Shown: positions 53,461-62,345 of the stretch, piece after piece
Position numbering within the stretch: position 1 is the stretch's first letter
Layout of the letters: every line of letters begins with the position of its first letter
Assembly: GCA_023898505.1 (NCBI GenBank)
Contig: CP060226.1
Location: 868,001 to 932,000 of the forward strand
From: Candidatus Peribacteria bacterium
Lineage (GTDB): Bacteria > Patescibacteriota > Gracilibacteria > BD1-5 > UBA6164
Reading direction: 5' to 3'
Length of the DNA: 64,000 bases
The notes under the pieces: generated by a model
Database searches by the model: none
What the model saw: only the letters and a program-made list of their open reading frames with translations
What the model was told of the DNA's origin: nothing
Made by a program: the position numbers and the translations under genes

Positions 53461-53853
53461 ATGAGCGTTTTGAAAGTTGTCAAGTGGTTGCTGCACCTGA
53501 GTAGCCCCGTCTATATCATCTCGGCCTATGTGCTACTCTACAATCCAAGTGATTGGATGAGTGGGATGAGTCAGGTCCAGGTCGGTTTTGGGCTGTTCGT
53601 GTATTTCCTTGCATCGCAAGGACTGATAGCCCAAATGCAACACGGGGGGCAGCTCGTCAAGGGGTCGATGGATTTGTTCATGTCGGTTGCCACGTTTATC
53701 ATGATTGCTGCACTTGGTGTGTTTGCAAACAATGATGATGCTGGACAATTGTGGAACTTTATCTACACGATGTTCCTTATCGGTGCCGTGTATGACCTCA
53801 CGATCAATAACGTGGCATTGTTAAAGATATTCCATTTTACAAAAGAGCGATAA
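53461..53853 (+). CDS. Small membrane protein of anomalous composition
   Basis: 130 residues from ATG 53461 with a good Shine-Dalgarno (agaggag, 8 bases upstream), unlike most genes here. Four hydrophobic segments (LLHLSSPVYIISAYVLLY, VQVGFGLFVYFLASQGLI, LFMSVATFIMIAALGVFA, LWNFIYTMFLIGAVYDLT). Codons are GC-richer (GTC, CTG, GGC, ATC) than in all neighbours and there is no UGA. It carries its own strong terminator. No family recognised. It looks like a transferred single-gene cassette, like the one at 7.5 kb. Confidence 0.7.
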   Translation: MSVLKVVKWLLHLSSPVYIISAYVLLYNPSDWMSGMSQVQVGFGLFVYFLASQGLIAQMQHGGQLVKGSMDLFMSVATFIMIAALGVFANNDDAGQLWNFIYTMFLIGAVYDLTINNVALLKIFHFTKER

Positions 53854-53856
53854 CAA

Positions 53857-53888
53857 AAAAGCCAGCCTCACATGTGAGGCTGGCTTTT
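53857..53888. terminator. Strong bidirectional terminator
   Basis: Perfect 16-bp palindrome (aaaagccagcctcaca and complement, no loop spacer beyond the centre) 4 bases after the stop, T-runs on both strands; shared with the convergent gene ending at 53906. Confidence 0.88.
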
Positions 53889-53905
53889 AATAGAACTAAT
53901 AATCT

Positions 53906-54601
53906 TTATGCGACAAGTGCATAATTGTCATCATTTGCTGCAGGCTTTTTACCAAATGCTACATCAGTAACTTTTCACGCAACATAACTTGTATTTTGTA
54001 AGAGAGGAGCATTGATATAATTTTTATCATTTACACGCAACCCTTTTACGCTTTTATTTGTTGCCTCCACTCATAAATTTCCTACATACTTATTCAGTTT
54101 ATTTAAACCAAGTCCAGCAATTCCAGGTACTACTTTTACGATATCTCCAGCAAGATCTCCAATATCCTCTGCGATGCTTCCTACTACTTTAAGAGTTTTT
54201 GACCCCGTTTCTCCGTTGGAAGTAATCCAATTTGCAAGTGCTTGAGAAGTTCCTGCTTGTAGTCCAAAAACAATTCTTTCGAGATTATTATTGATTATAT
54301 ACTGCATGGCCTTGTCCATTGTGGCAAATGGAAGAGCTTTTGCTTTCATAAGAACATCTGCACCTACAATAAAAGGGGTTTTAAATAATTTTTTCCAGTT
54401 TTCAACGCTGAATATAGTGTTAATAGGATGTCTGGTTAGGTTAATCGTATTTTCCACGAGTACCTTTCCAGATTCTGACACGGTATTAATGATAGAATAC
54501 ACCGAGTCCCTTAATGCATTTGTTGAGTCCTCAACCACTCATCAGAGTACTGCATCGTTAGCCGCATATACAGAACCAATATGGAGGTCTAATTTTCCCA
54601 T
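53906..54601 (-). CDS. Unknown protein, probably linked to the giant-protein island
   Basis: 231 residues from ATG 54601 to TAA 53906-53908. UGA glycines occur near the start (AVLGGVVED, two adjacent UGAs) and in VGNLGVEA and VAGKVTDV. Without recoding the gene would lose both ends. Helical, with a hydrophobic glycine-containing stretch (VVGSIAEDIGDLAGDIVKVV, then PGIAGLGLNKL). No signal peptide and no recognised family. Convergent with the anomalous membrane protein. Confidence 0.65.
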
Positions 54602-54688
54602 ATTTTATAGATTAGAAAAATATTATATTTTAATTATAACAATATATTATATTTTTGTCAAATAAAAAATATTACTTTTTTCTCTTTC

Positions 54689-54716
54689 TTGCAAAAACAA
54701 GTCTTTGATATACAAT
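54689..54716 (+). promoter_or_regulatory. Promoter of the third toxin-antitoxin-like pair
   Basis: TTGCAA (54689-54694), 16-bp spacer, TACAAT (54711-54716). A Shine-Dalgarno ggagg (54719-54723) follows directly, then ATG 54728, so the start point would lie at or inside the ribosome site, giving a near-leaderless message. Confidence 0.5.
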
Positions 54717-54727
54717 ACGGAGGTTAT

Positions 54728-54898
54728 ATGTTAAGGAAATTCATTATGAGTATTCAAAAAGATGGAAAAACGTATTATACCCAGGAAGAGATGGATAAGA
54801 AAATGTATGATTATATTAGGAGGTCTGGTGAGGACTTAGTTCAGAAGTTAAGAGAAGATAAAAAAGAGGGACAGAGTAACGCCTATTGCCATGTATAA
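54728..54898 (+). CDS. Putative antitoxin, third pair
   Basis: 56 residues from ATG 54728 (ggagg 4 bases upstream); a second ATG at 54746 is possible. Charged and helical (YYTQEEMDKKMYDYIRRSGEDLVQKLREDKKEG). No UGA. It overlaps the following gene by 8 bases. Assigned by size, charge and coupling only. Confidence 0.55.
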   Translation: MLRKFIMSIQKDGKTYYTQEEMDKKMYDYIRRSGEDLVQKLREDKKEGQSNAYCHV

Positions 54899-55235
54899 AG
54901 TGGTGTATTCTCTCCAATCAGAGGTTTCTCTAAAAAGATTTATAGATTCATATAAGGATATTTCGTATAGGTTATTTTCTGATACTGGCTTATCAGATGT
55001 AGAATTAATTCTTGAAAATTATTATAGAGCAGGAGATTCATTATACCAAAATATTAGGAACTCTATTCAAGACACACTTACTGTGGAACAAGTCTTGGGG
55101 AGAAAGGTCGATGAATGTAAGTGATTTTTCTCAGTCTTTATTTCGGTGGGAAATTTTCGATTTGAAGTTTTGTATTCGGAATATAGAGATGATGCTACTA
55201 GATTTATCGAAGATATAGAAATTTATAAGAAGTAG
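54891..55235 (+). CDS. Putative toxin, third pair
   Basis: 114 residues from ATG 54891 to TAG 55233-55235, joined across UGA at 55122-55124. N-terminal strand YKVVYSLQSEVSLKRFIDSY and C-terminal strands FFSVFISVGNFRFEVLYSEY resemble the RelE/ParE fold, but no decisive family residue is visible. The overlap with the small upstream gene supports a toxin-antitoxin arrangement. Confidence 0.55.
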
Positions 55236-55285
55236 AGAATACACATCATGATAATCGTTCATTATTAATTGTTAATTTACCTCTC

Positions 55286-56179
55286 GTGTTGAACCATATC
55301 GTAAAATATGCACTCAAGAATATTCTCAGAAACAAGTTTCTGAGTCTTTCTTCGATTGTAGTCATTAGTTTACTCATCTTTTTTATCAATATACTTCTCG
55401 TCGTAAACCAGGTAAGTCTACAGCTTATCGATGCGATTAATAGTAAGCTGAGTATCTCCCTGTATCTCAAAGACGAGTATAGTCGTAATTCTGTTGAGGT
55501 GGTCGAGTTTATTGGGGATGTGACAAAAATATCCCCAAATTTACAGCTCCAGTATAAAAATAAGGATGATATCCTTGATGAGATGAAGCAAAAAGATCCT
55601 GATTTGGTAAATATCTTAGAGCTTCAAAATCCTCTGCCAGATACCATCGTCATCGGAGATATCGGGCTCGATGAATATGAAAAGGTAAACTACGAAGTAG
55701 AACGTCGTCTCTTTTTGTTTAGCGAGTCAGAAAATACGAAAAGTTACTTTGCCAATTATCGTGAACAGTACTATCGTATCGGCAAGGTTACGACGGTGCT
55801 TATGACCTTAGAAACCGTGATGTATGTGATTATTTTTATATTTTTCCTTTCAATCGGGGTGATTTTGTACTCGATTATCGGAAACTTTATCTATTACTTC
55901 CGCGATGAAATCTATGTGACGAAGTTGGTAGGAGGGAGTAATTTGTTTATTTATGGACCCTTTAGTCTCCAGGGGATAATGTATACAGCGATTTCTTTTC
56001 TCATTGGAGTAGTCACATTTTTTATCATCCTTCATAATGTGCGTTATCTCTTCGGGAGTGATTATGCTCTCAGTTTTCTTTTCCCACAAGCACCGCTTGT
56101 TCTCTTCCTAGAAATACTAGCATTGTTTTGTATCGGAGCGTTTAGTGGCTATGTTTCGAGTAAGAGGTATTTGAAGTAG
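55286..56179 (+). CDS. ftsX: Cell division permease-like protein FtsX
   Basis: 297 residues starting at GTG 55286 (or the adjacent TTG). N-terminal HIVKYALKNILRNKFLSLSS, first membrane helix, an external domain with VSLQLIDAINSKLSISLYL and the fold of FtsX ectodomains, then three membrane helices with the loop FRDEIYVTKLVGGSNLFIYGPF, typical of FtsX (R.EI.im.liGA...fI..PF). FtsEX controls peptidoglycan hydrolases at division. No UGA. FtsE is not adjacent. Confidence 0.88.
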   Translation: MLNHIVKYALKNILRNKFLSLSSIVVISLLIFFINILLVVNQVSLQLIDAINSKLSISLYLKDEYSRNSVEVVEFIGDVTKISPNLQLQYKNKDDILDEMKQKDPDLVNILELQNPLPDTIVIGDIGLDEYEKVNYEVERRLFLFSESENTKSYFANYREQYYRIGKVTTVLMTLETVMYVIIFIFFLSIGVILYSIIGNFIYYFRDEIYVTKLVGGSNLFIYGPFSLQGIMYTAISFLIGVVTFFIILHNVRYLFGSDYALSFLFPQAPLVLFLEILALFCIGAFSGYVSSKRYLK

Positions 56180-56202
56180 GCTTTTAGTGTTTAGAATAAA
56201 AT

Positions 56203-58590
56203 ATGTTTTTCAAATCTTACGGGCTTCTTGGACAAAATGGAAGAAACCTCGAGTACATAAAATGATACAATACAGGGATCGCAAAAAAACTTGCCGACTC
56301 TAAACTCAAAACAAAACAGTTTTTGTCAGCAAAAGGGGTAAAAGTTCCAGAGACCTTGTCGATTATCAAAAACCATGAATCTCTGACGACGTCTTTGATA
56401 GAGGCGCTGAATCCTCCATTTGTGGTCAAGCCAAATAATGGGTTTTGAGGAAAGGGAATCTTGGTATTTTCGCGCAGGGATGCCCAGGGGAACTTTATTA
56501 CCAATATGGGGGAGCTATACTCTGCTGAAAAACTAAAGTTTCACTGTAGTGATATCCTTGATGGATTTTTTTCTCTTTCCTGATTTAGGGATGCAGTCAT
56601 TATTGAAAAAAAGATTATTCTTGATACGGAGATAGAGCTTATAGGAACCTATGGTCTTCCAGATATTCGTGTAATAGTGTTTAATATGGTTCCGGTGATG
56701 GCCATGCTTCGTGTGCCGACAGAAAAGTCATGAGGAAAGGCAAATTTACATGGAGGAGCTTGTGGAGTAGGGATTGATATTGGTACGGGAAGACTTACCT
56801 ATATCACTCAGCATTCAAAGATTATAAAATCAATTCCAGGGATTTGAGATATACGAGGGCTGAGGCTTCCAAAGTGGGATGAGATCCTGACGATGGCAGT
56901 GAGGGTGCAACAAGTCACAGGACTTGGGTATCTTGGGTGTGATATCGTCCTCGATGAAAAAGAGGGGCCACTACTCCTGGAGATGAATGCTCGTGCTGGA
57001 CTTGAGCTTCAGGTTGCAAATCTAGCACCGCTTAGAGATAGACTTGATCGTGTAGAGGGGATTTACATCCAGACAGTGGAAAAAGGAGTTCGTGTGGGGA
57101 AGGATCTTTTTAGTGGTGACCTGGAAGAGAAAATTAAAAGTATCAGCGGGAAGAAGGTGCTCGGAGATAGGGAGTATATTACCCTTTTATCTTGAGAGAA
57201 GAAACATACCTATCTTGCAGAACTAAAGCTTCATAGTGTTTCAAATTTTTTAGATAGTGAGTTTGTAGAACATGTACTCAAGATACCTACTGAAGGAAAA
57301 GAGACACTCCGACTCTTGGTACAGATTGCAGGAGAAGAGAAGCAGTTAAAGTTTATTGTAAAACAGCTCGGGAGTGTCAATATCATCCTGGGGACTTCTG
57401 CACTCAAGGGTTTTCTTATTGATCCCTATAAGTATAAAAAGGGAGAAAATCCAACCCCACATATAGAGTTGCAAGTATATGCGAAAAATATTGCCATTCG
57501 TAAAAACTATGAACAGCAACTTCAGGCAGTTGATGCAACACTCCATGATATTGATAAACGTCTATTGATACTAAAGTACGTTACCCCGATAAATATAGAA
57601 GCAGAGAAACAATTGTTTATAAGTACAGAGGGAAAACATATTCCTCAGTTTGAATACGCTGACTTTCCCTTTGATGTCGATGATTTAGAGAGCCGTCTTC
57701 GTACTATTGAAGTCCCAGAGATTCCTTTGGGGGGTATTTTTGCAAGGAAGAAGGAGGAGATGAGATATAAGTTACAGTTTCTTCGTGCTGTTCAGGAGCA
57801 AAATGTAAAAGACTTCAATTACTATGGGAAGAAGTTATATGGACAGATTGTTGATGAAAATATGGATATGGTAAATGATGCCCTGTCTCAAAAGGAGAAC
57901 ATCGAGGAAGAGAAAGAATTTTTAACGCTCGATGAGATAGAAAAGTATATCAAGAAGTTTAATCATATTTATGGGAATAATATCCGAGTAGAATCATCTA
58001 CTGGGACGGCTCGTTTTGCAATGAAATGAGATGTGCTTTTATGTCGAGAAGGTGCCATGGTAGGAAAAAGAGAGCTTCGCTCTATTATTGCGCATGAGAT
58101 AGAGGGGCACTATTTGAGAAAGATTAATGGGAGAAAACTCGGGTACCATGTGTTTACTACGTGAACTGCGTGATATTTAGAGTACGATGAGTGAATTGCT
58201 ATCTATAATCAAAATAGGTTCTTGAGCGAAAGAGATAGGAAGTATTTTGGCATATTTGAGCGCTATTATTTTGTTCATTATGCGACAAAGCACTCGTATG
58301 ATGCCCTCCTTAAAAAGATGAAAGAATATTATGGTGACGATTATGAGCGTATTTTTAACTATATCCTTCGACTTAAAAGGTGACTGGAGGATGTGACGGA
58401 AGATGCCTATTTTATGAAGGATGTCGTGTATGTAAATGGATATCAAAAGGTAGAGACAGCACTGTCTCTTGGTATCGATTTAAAAGAACTATATGTTGGG
58501 AAGGTGACAGAAATGGATGTACAGGACATAAAAAATGCTCATATGCTCGATGTAAAATTTAATGAGCTTACGGTTCCATTTTTTCTCTAG
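56203..58590 (+). CDS. Fusion of ATP-grasp (RimK/glutamate-ligase-like) and DUF1704 metallopeptidase
   Basis: 795 residues, ATG 56203 to TAG 58588-58590. Residues 1-290: ATP-grasp ligase with NPPFVVKPNNGFGGKGI, YGLPDIRVIVFN, KANLHGGACGVGIDI and the metal-binding LLLEMNARAGLELQVAN. Residues about 440-795: DUF1704 ('QEGLA') domain with zinc motif HEIEGH at 631-636 and DEGIAIYNQ at 662-670. The glycine of EGIA is UGA. DUF1704 is related to the tubulin carboxypeptidase MATCAP; RimK-like ATP-grasps add amino acids to protein C-termini. In one chain they could add and remove a terminal residue on a target (inference). About ten UGA glycines, none at a position that breaks a motif. Confidence 0.83.
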
Positions 58591-58622
58591 GTTTTTGAAA
58601 ACTTGTATTTACAAAAAAATAT

Positions 58623-58650
58623 TTGCAATCATTTCATTTTTTTATATAAT
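58623..58650 (+). promoter_or_regulatory. Promoter ahead of the tRNA genes
   Basis: TTGCAA (58623-58628), 16-bp spacer, perfect TATAAT (58645-58650), about 100 bases upstream of tRNA-Asp. Confidence 0.6.
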
Positions 58651-58757
58651 TCGTCCGCTCATTTTAGAGATATCCTAGATTTTCTCTATTTTAAAGCAAA
58701 AAGAGCTGCGACGCATGAGGGAAAAATTATTTGTCGCACACAAATATAGAACAACTT

Positions 58758-58836
58758 GGGGGCGTAGCTCAGTTTTGGTTAGAGCGCGGCACTGTCACTG
58801 CCGAGGTCGCGGGTTCGAGTCCCGTCGTCCCCGCCA
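58758..58836 (+). tRNA. tRNA-Asp (GUC)
   Basis: Full cloverleaf: acceptor gggggcg / cgtcccc, anticodon stem cggca / tgccg with loop ctgtcac giving GTC, T-arm with gttcgagt, CCA encoded. Confidence 0.95.
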
Positions 58837-58983
58837 TTAGAAAAGCGAAGCTTTTCTAGATAAAAGGTGAAAGTTAAAAGTAAAAGTGATTGATACAATA
58901 ATAACTGAAACTCTATAATTACCTAAGGTAAGGCGAGAATCACGAGTTGTGTTTCATTTTTTGCGTAATACCTTAAAATATAT

Positions 58984-59060
58984 GGGGCCTTAGCTCAGTT
59001 GGCTAGAGCGCCTGCTTTGCACGCAGGAGGTCAAGGGTTCGACTCCCTTAGGCTCCACCA
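58984..59060 (+). tRNA. tRNA-Ala (UGC)
   Basis: 77 bases; acceptor ggggcct / aggctcc, anticodon stem cctgc / gcagg with loop tttgcac giving TGC, T-loop gttcgact, CCA encoded. Confidence 0.96.
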
Positions 59061-59063
59061 TTG

Positions 59064-59158
59064 AATTAGTGAATAACTAATAGTGAATAACGAATAACTT
59101 TTAAGTTTTTTAAACTATTCACTCTTCACTATTAACTATTAACTATTAATTATTATAT
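59064..59158. repeat. AT-rich inverted-repeat spacer, copy 1
   Basis: Left half ttagtgaataactaatag and right half with cactattaactattaa form a long imperfect hairpin. The same design recurs at 61130-61218 and, in altered words, at 61421-61494. Confidence 0.6.
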
Positions 59159-59159
59159 C

Positions 59160-59369
59160 ATGCCAGCGAATAAAAGACCAAGAAGATTGAATTATGCGGT
59201 AAATAAAAAAGGACCAGTTGCCGGAACAAAAGTTCAAAACGCTATTGGGCACTATAAGAAACTACAAAAAAGAGAGGCGTTTGAGGGAAAAACTAAGTGG
59301 ATTGAAAATGCCTTCAAAGTAGTAGAAGCAAAACTTAAGAAGTACTGAATACATCCTAATCGTATATAA
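59160..59369 (+). CDS. Small basic protein ahead of tuf
   Basis: 69 residues, ATG 59160 to TAA 59367-59369, with one UGA glycine near the end (KKYGIHPNRI). Very basic (MPANKRPRRLNYAVNKKG), no cysteine. It sits in a cluster of translation genes, so an RNA- or ribosome-associated role is likely, but I do not recognise the family. Confidence 0.6.
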
Positions 59370-59371
59370 TT

Positions 59372-59458
59372 ATGCCAAGACTTACAGGACACACCCATAG
59401 AAAGCTGAGAAGGACTTTGAAACTTATTTCGAAAAAGATGAGAAAAAAAGTTTCGTAA
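59372..59458 (+). CDS. Possible 28-residue basic peptide
   Basis: ATG 59372 starts 2 bases after the previous stop; ends TAA 59456-59458. Sequence MPRLTGHTHRKLRRTLKLIS then a lysine-rich tail. Size and charge recall tiny ribosomal proteins, but no family is recognised. Supported only by tight spacing and composition. Confidence 0.4.
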   Translation: MPRLTGHTHRKLRRTLKLISKKMRKKVS

Positions 59459-59462
59459 GAAA

Positions 59463-59490
59463 TTGTATTTCTCACGGAGATTACTATAAT
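59463..59490 (+). promoter_or_regulatory. Promoter of tuf
   Basis: TTGTAT (59463-59468), 16-bp spacer, perfect TATAAT (59485-59490), 35 bases before the ATG. Confidence 0.6.
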
Positions 59491-59524
59491 TCCAACGTAT
59501 TTTATTTTTTTATTTTATTGTAAT

Positions 59525-60715
59525 ATGGCTTTTGATAGATCTAAAGCACACTTGAACATCGGTACCATCGGTCACGTAGACCATGGTAAAACGACTACTA
59601 CTGCCGCAATTTCAGCAGTATTAAATGCAAAATTTGGTGGTGGTGAAGGAGTAAGAGATTTTGCTTCTATTGATAACGCTCCAGAAGAAAGAGCAAGAGG
59701 TATTACGATCAATACTTCACATGTAGAATATGAAACAGCAAATAGACACTACGCACACGTAGATTGTCCAGGACATGCAGATTATGTAAAAAACATGATT
59801 ACTGGTGCCGCTCAGATGGATGCAGCGATTCTTATCGTAGCAGCAACTGATGGTCCAATGGCTCAAACAAGAGAACATATCCTTCTTTCAAGACAGGTTG
59901 GTGTACCATATATCGTAGTATTCTTGAATAAATGTGATATGGTAGACGATGAAGAAATGCTTGAACTTGTAGAAATGGAAATCAGAGATCTTCTTTCTAA
60001 GTATGAGTTCCCAGGAGACGATACTCCAATTATCAGAGGTTCTGGTCTTCAGGCTCTTGAAAATCCAACTGATTTTGATGGAGCTGCAAAACCAATTCTT
60101 GATCTTTTTGATGCTATTGAAGCATATGTACCAGTTCCAGATAGACCAGTAGATAAGGATTTCCTTATGCCAGTTGAAGATGTATTTTCTATCAAAGGTA
60201 GAGGTACGGTTGCTACTGGTAAAATTGAAAGCGGTATTGTAAATGTTGGTAACGAAGTAGAAATTGTAGGTATCAGACCAACAACTAAAACTACCGTTAC
60301 TGGAGTTGAAATGTTCCACAAACAACTTGATCAAGGACAGGCTGGTGATAATGCTGGACTTCTTTTGAGAGGTGTTGAAAGAGAAGATATTGAAAGAGGA
60401 CAGGTACTTGCTAAACCAGGAAGTATTACTCCACATACTAAATTTGAATCAGAAGTATATGTACTTACAAAAGATGAAGGAGGAAGACATACTCCATTCT
60501 TTAAAGGATATAAACCACAATTTTACTTTAGAACTACTGATGTAACTGGAGATATCGAGTTACCAGCTGGAGTAGAAATGGTAATGCCTGGTGATAACGT
60601 ACAAATGACTGTTGAACTTCAAGTTCCAATCGCGATGACTGAAGGTTTGAGATTTGCGATCAGAGAAGGAGGAAGAACTGTTGGTTCTGGAGTTGTTGCA
60701 AAAATCCTTGCGTAA
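59525..60715 (+). CDS. tuf: Elongation factor Tu
   Basis: 396 residues; GTPase that carries aminoacyl-tRNA to the ribosome. G1 [11 protein letters not shown], switch [18 protein letters not shown] for guanine, then domains 2 and 3 ([33 protein letters not shown]). No UGA in 397 codons: all glycines are GGN, mostly GGT and GGA, as expected for a very highly expressed gene. A small hairpin (cccctg-tttt-cagggg, 60744-60759) follows it. Confidence 0.99.
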   Translation: MAFDRSKAHLNIGTIGHVDHGKTTTTAAISAVLNAKFGGGEGVRDFASIDNAPEERARGITINTSHVEYETANRHYAHVDCPGHADYVKNMITGAAQMDAAILIVAATDGPMAQTREHILLSRQVGVPYIVVFLNKCDMVDDEEMLELVEMEIRDLLSKYEFPGDDTPIIRGSGLQALENPTDFDGAAKPILDLFDAIEAYVPVPDRPVDKDFLMPVEDVFSIKGRGTVATGKIESGIVNVGNEVEIVGIRPTTKTTVTGVEMFHKQLDQGQAGDNAGLLLRGVEREDIERGQVLAKPGSITPHTKFESEVYVLTKDEGGRHTPFFKGYKPQFYFRTTDVTGDIELPAGVEMVMPGDNVQMTVELQVPIAMTEGLRFAIREGGRTVGSGVVAKILA

Positions 60716-60804
60716 TTTCTCATATGTAGATTGATTATCCCTTCCCCTGTTTTCAGGGGTTGGGTCATGAGTTTACATTCTCTTTAAAACTTAAAACATC
60801 ATAA

Positions 60805-61128
60805 ATGGCACAAGCAAAGAAAAGCGATCAAAAGATTAGAATCAGTGTAAAAGCCTTTGATCATAGACTTCTTGATGAAGCGGTAAAAAAGATTGTTCTT
60901 ATTGCAAAAGATTCAGGAGCACAAGTAGTAGGACCTATTCCTCTTCCAACAAAGGTTGAGAAAGTTACGGTAAATAGAGCTACGTTTGTTAATAAGGACG
61001 CAAGAGAACAATTTGAAATTAGAAGACATAAGCGCCTTATTGATATTATGGAACCGACTTCAAAGACAATGGAAATGCTTCAGGATATCAATATTCCAAG
61101 CGGAGTAGGGATTGAGATTAAGGCGTAA
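60805..61128 (+). CDS. rpsJ: 30S ribosomal protein uS10
   Basis: 107 residues; family features [35 protein letters not shown] and [20 protein letters not shown]. No UGA. The tuf-rpsJ order is that of the classical str/S10 junction. Confidence 0.98.
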   Translation: MAQAKKSDQKIRISVKAFDHRLLDEAVKKIVLIAKDSGAQVVGPIPLPTKVEKVTVNRATFVNKDAREQFEIRRHKRLIDIMEPTSKTMEMLQDINIPSGVGIEIKA

Positions 61129-61129
61129 A

Positions 61130-61218
61130 TTAGTGAATAACTAATAACTCATAGTGAATAATTATTTAAATAAAATCTGTAACTATTCACTATTCACTAT
61201 TAACTATTAATTATATAA
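61130..61218. repeat. AT-rich inverted-repeat spacer, copy 2
   Basis: Words ttagtgaataactaata on the left and ttcactattaactattaa on the right pair as an imperfect hairpin; same family as 59064-59158. Confidence 0.6.
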
Positions 61219-61221
61219 AAG

Positions 61222-61419
61222 ATGGCGAGAGTTTGTGAAGTTACAGGGAAAAGAACGGCGGTTGGGAACAAGAGAAGTCATTCTCTCAGAGCAACAAAAA
61301 GAAAATTTTACCCGAACTTGTTTTATAAAAATATTACGGATCCTGAAACGGGTCTAGTATTTAGAATTCGTGTGTCTGCTAAGGGATTGAAAACTCTTAG
61401 AAAGAAAGGGATTATTTAA
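61222..61419 (+). CDS. rpmB: 50S ribosomal protein bL28
   Basis: 65 residues: ARVCEVTGKRTAVGNKRSHS, then ATKRKFYPNL and RIRVSAKGLKTLRKKGI, all L28 features. No UGA. Confidence 0.96.
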   Translation: MARVCEVTGKRTAVGNKRSHSLRATKRKFYPNLFYKNITDPETGLVFRIRVSAKGLKTLRKKGII

Positions 61420-61494
61420 AAAGTTTTTAGTTTTTGGCTTTTAGTTGCATGCAGTAAAGCTAATAACTAAAAACTAATCTCTAAAAACTAATTC

Positions 61495-61581
61495 GCCCAG
61501 GTGGTGGAATTGGTAGACACGCGGGACTTAAAATCCCGTTCCGTTTACGGAGTGCGGGTTCGATTCCCGCCCTGGGCACCA
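61495..61581 (+). tRNA. tRNA-Leu (UAA)
   Basis: 87 bases with a long variable arm (ttccgtttacggag). Acceptor gcccagg / cctgggc, anticodon stem gggac-type with loop cttaaaa giving TAA, T-loop gttcgatt, CCA encoded. Confidence 0.96.
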
Positions 61582-61682
61582 TAAAAATCTCAGGTTGAAA
61601 ATTAAAAATAGGAAAGAAATAATTGTTTTTTATTTTTAGTTTTTAATAAAAAATATAGTTTGTAATTTGTAATTGTTATTGT

Positions 61683-61922
61683 ATGCTAAAAATTAGACTT
61701 TCAAGAGCAGGAAAAAGAAATACTCCATTTTTTAGAGTAGTATTAACTGACCATGCAAGAGCAGCGAGTCATGGATATAAAGAGGTTCTCGGGTTTTATA
61801 ATCCAATGAATAAAGAATTCAATCTCAAAGATGTTGAAAAGGTGAAAAAATACATGTCTCACGGGGTACAGCTTTCAGAAAGAATGAAAAAGCTTGTAAA
61901 AGCAAACAACATTTCATTATAA
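61683..61922 (+). CDS. rpsP: 30S ribosomal protein bS16
   Basis: 79 residues: MLKIRLSRAGKRNTPFFRVV, EVLGFYNPMNKEFNLKDVEKV and WLS-like HGVQLSERMKKLV. No UGA. Followed by khpA, as in many bacteria. Confidence 0.97.
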   Translation: MLKIRLSRAGKRNTPFFRVVLTDHARAASHGYKEVLGFYNPMNKEFNLKDVEKVKKYMSHGVQLSERMKKLVKANNISL

Positions 61923-61929
61923 TTTTTTT

Positions 61930-61958
61930 ATCTCTAGCAACGGTGTTAGAGATTTTTT
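61930..61958 (+). terminator. Weak terminator or attenuator between rpsP and khpA
   Basis: Stem atctcta / tagagat with a 10-base loop and a T-run, 7 bases after rpsP. Confidence 0.5.
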
Positions 61959-61977
61959 ATTACGTAATATATATACT

Positions 61978-62214
61978 ATGAAAGAAGTAGAATTTTTGCA
62001 ATATGTGGTTGAGAATTTAGTGAATCATCCTGGTGATATCCAGATTGAACGTACAGAAGATGAACTGGGAACACTTTTGACTCTTCGTGTAAACAAAGAA
62101 GATATGGGGATTATTATTGGGAAGTCCGGAAATACTATCAATGCTCTCAGATCGGTTCTTCGTCTTCTTGGAATGAAGCTCGATAAAAAGCTAAATTTAA
62201 AGGTATTAGACTAA
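61978..62214 (+). CDS. khpA: KH-domain RNA-binding protein KhpA
   Basis: 78 residues: a single type II KH domain with GxxG loop in MGIIIGKSGNTINALRSVLRL. RNA chaperone often encoded next to rpsP. No UGA. Confidence 0.93.
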   Translation: MKEVEFLQYVVENLVNHPGDIQIERTEDELGTLLTLRVNKEDMGIIIGKSGNTINALRSVLRLLGMKLDKKLNLKVLD

Positions 62215-62345
62215 GCATACATATCATTCTGAACTTGATTCAGAACCATAAAAATATATACTATCGTTAGAGAGTCCGTATGTTCGTTAGGGCGGAGGTG
62301 CTAGATGGCGGACAAGAACACTTTATTTTTTAAGATTATTCGTTC

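Noticed and set aside
59888..60436. Minus-strand ORF inside tuf
   Set aside because: Shadow of EF-Tu codons; no features of a real protein.
62222..62320. tRNA-like or small-RNA sequence before the pilin-like gene
   Set aside because: The stretch gagagtccgtatg...gcggaggtgc does not fold into a cloverleaf and has no terminator.
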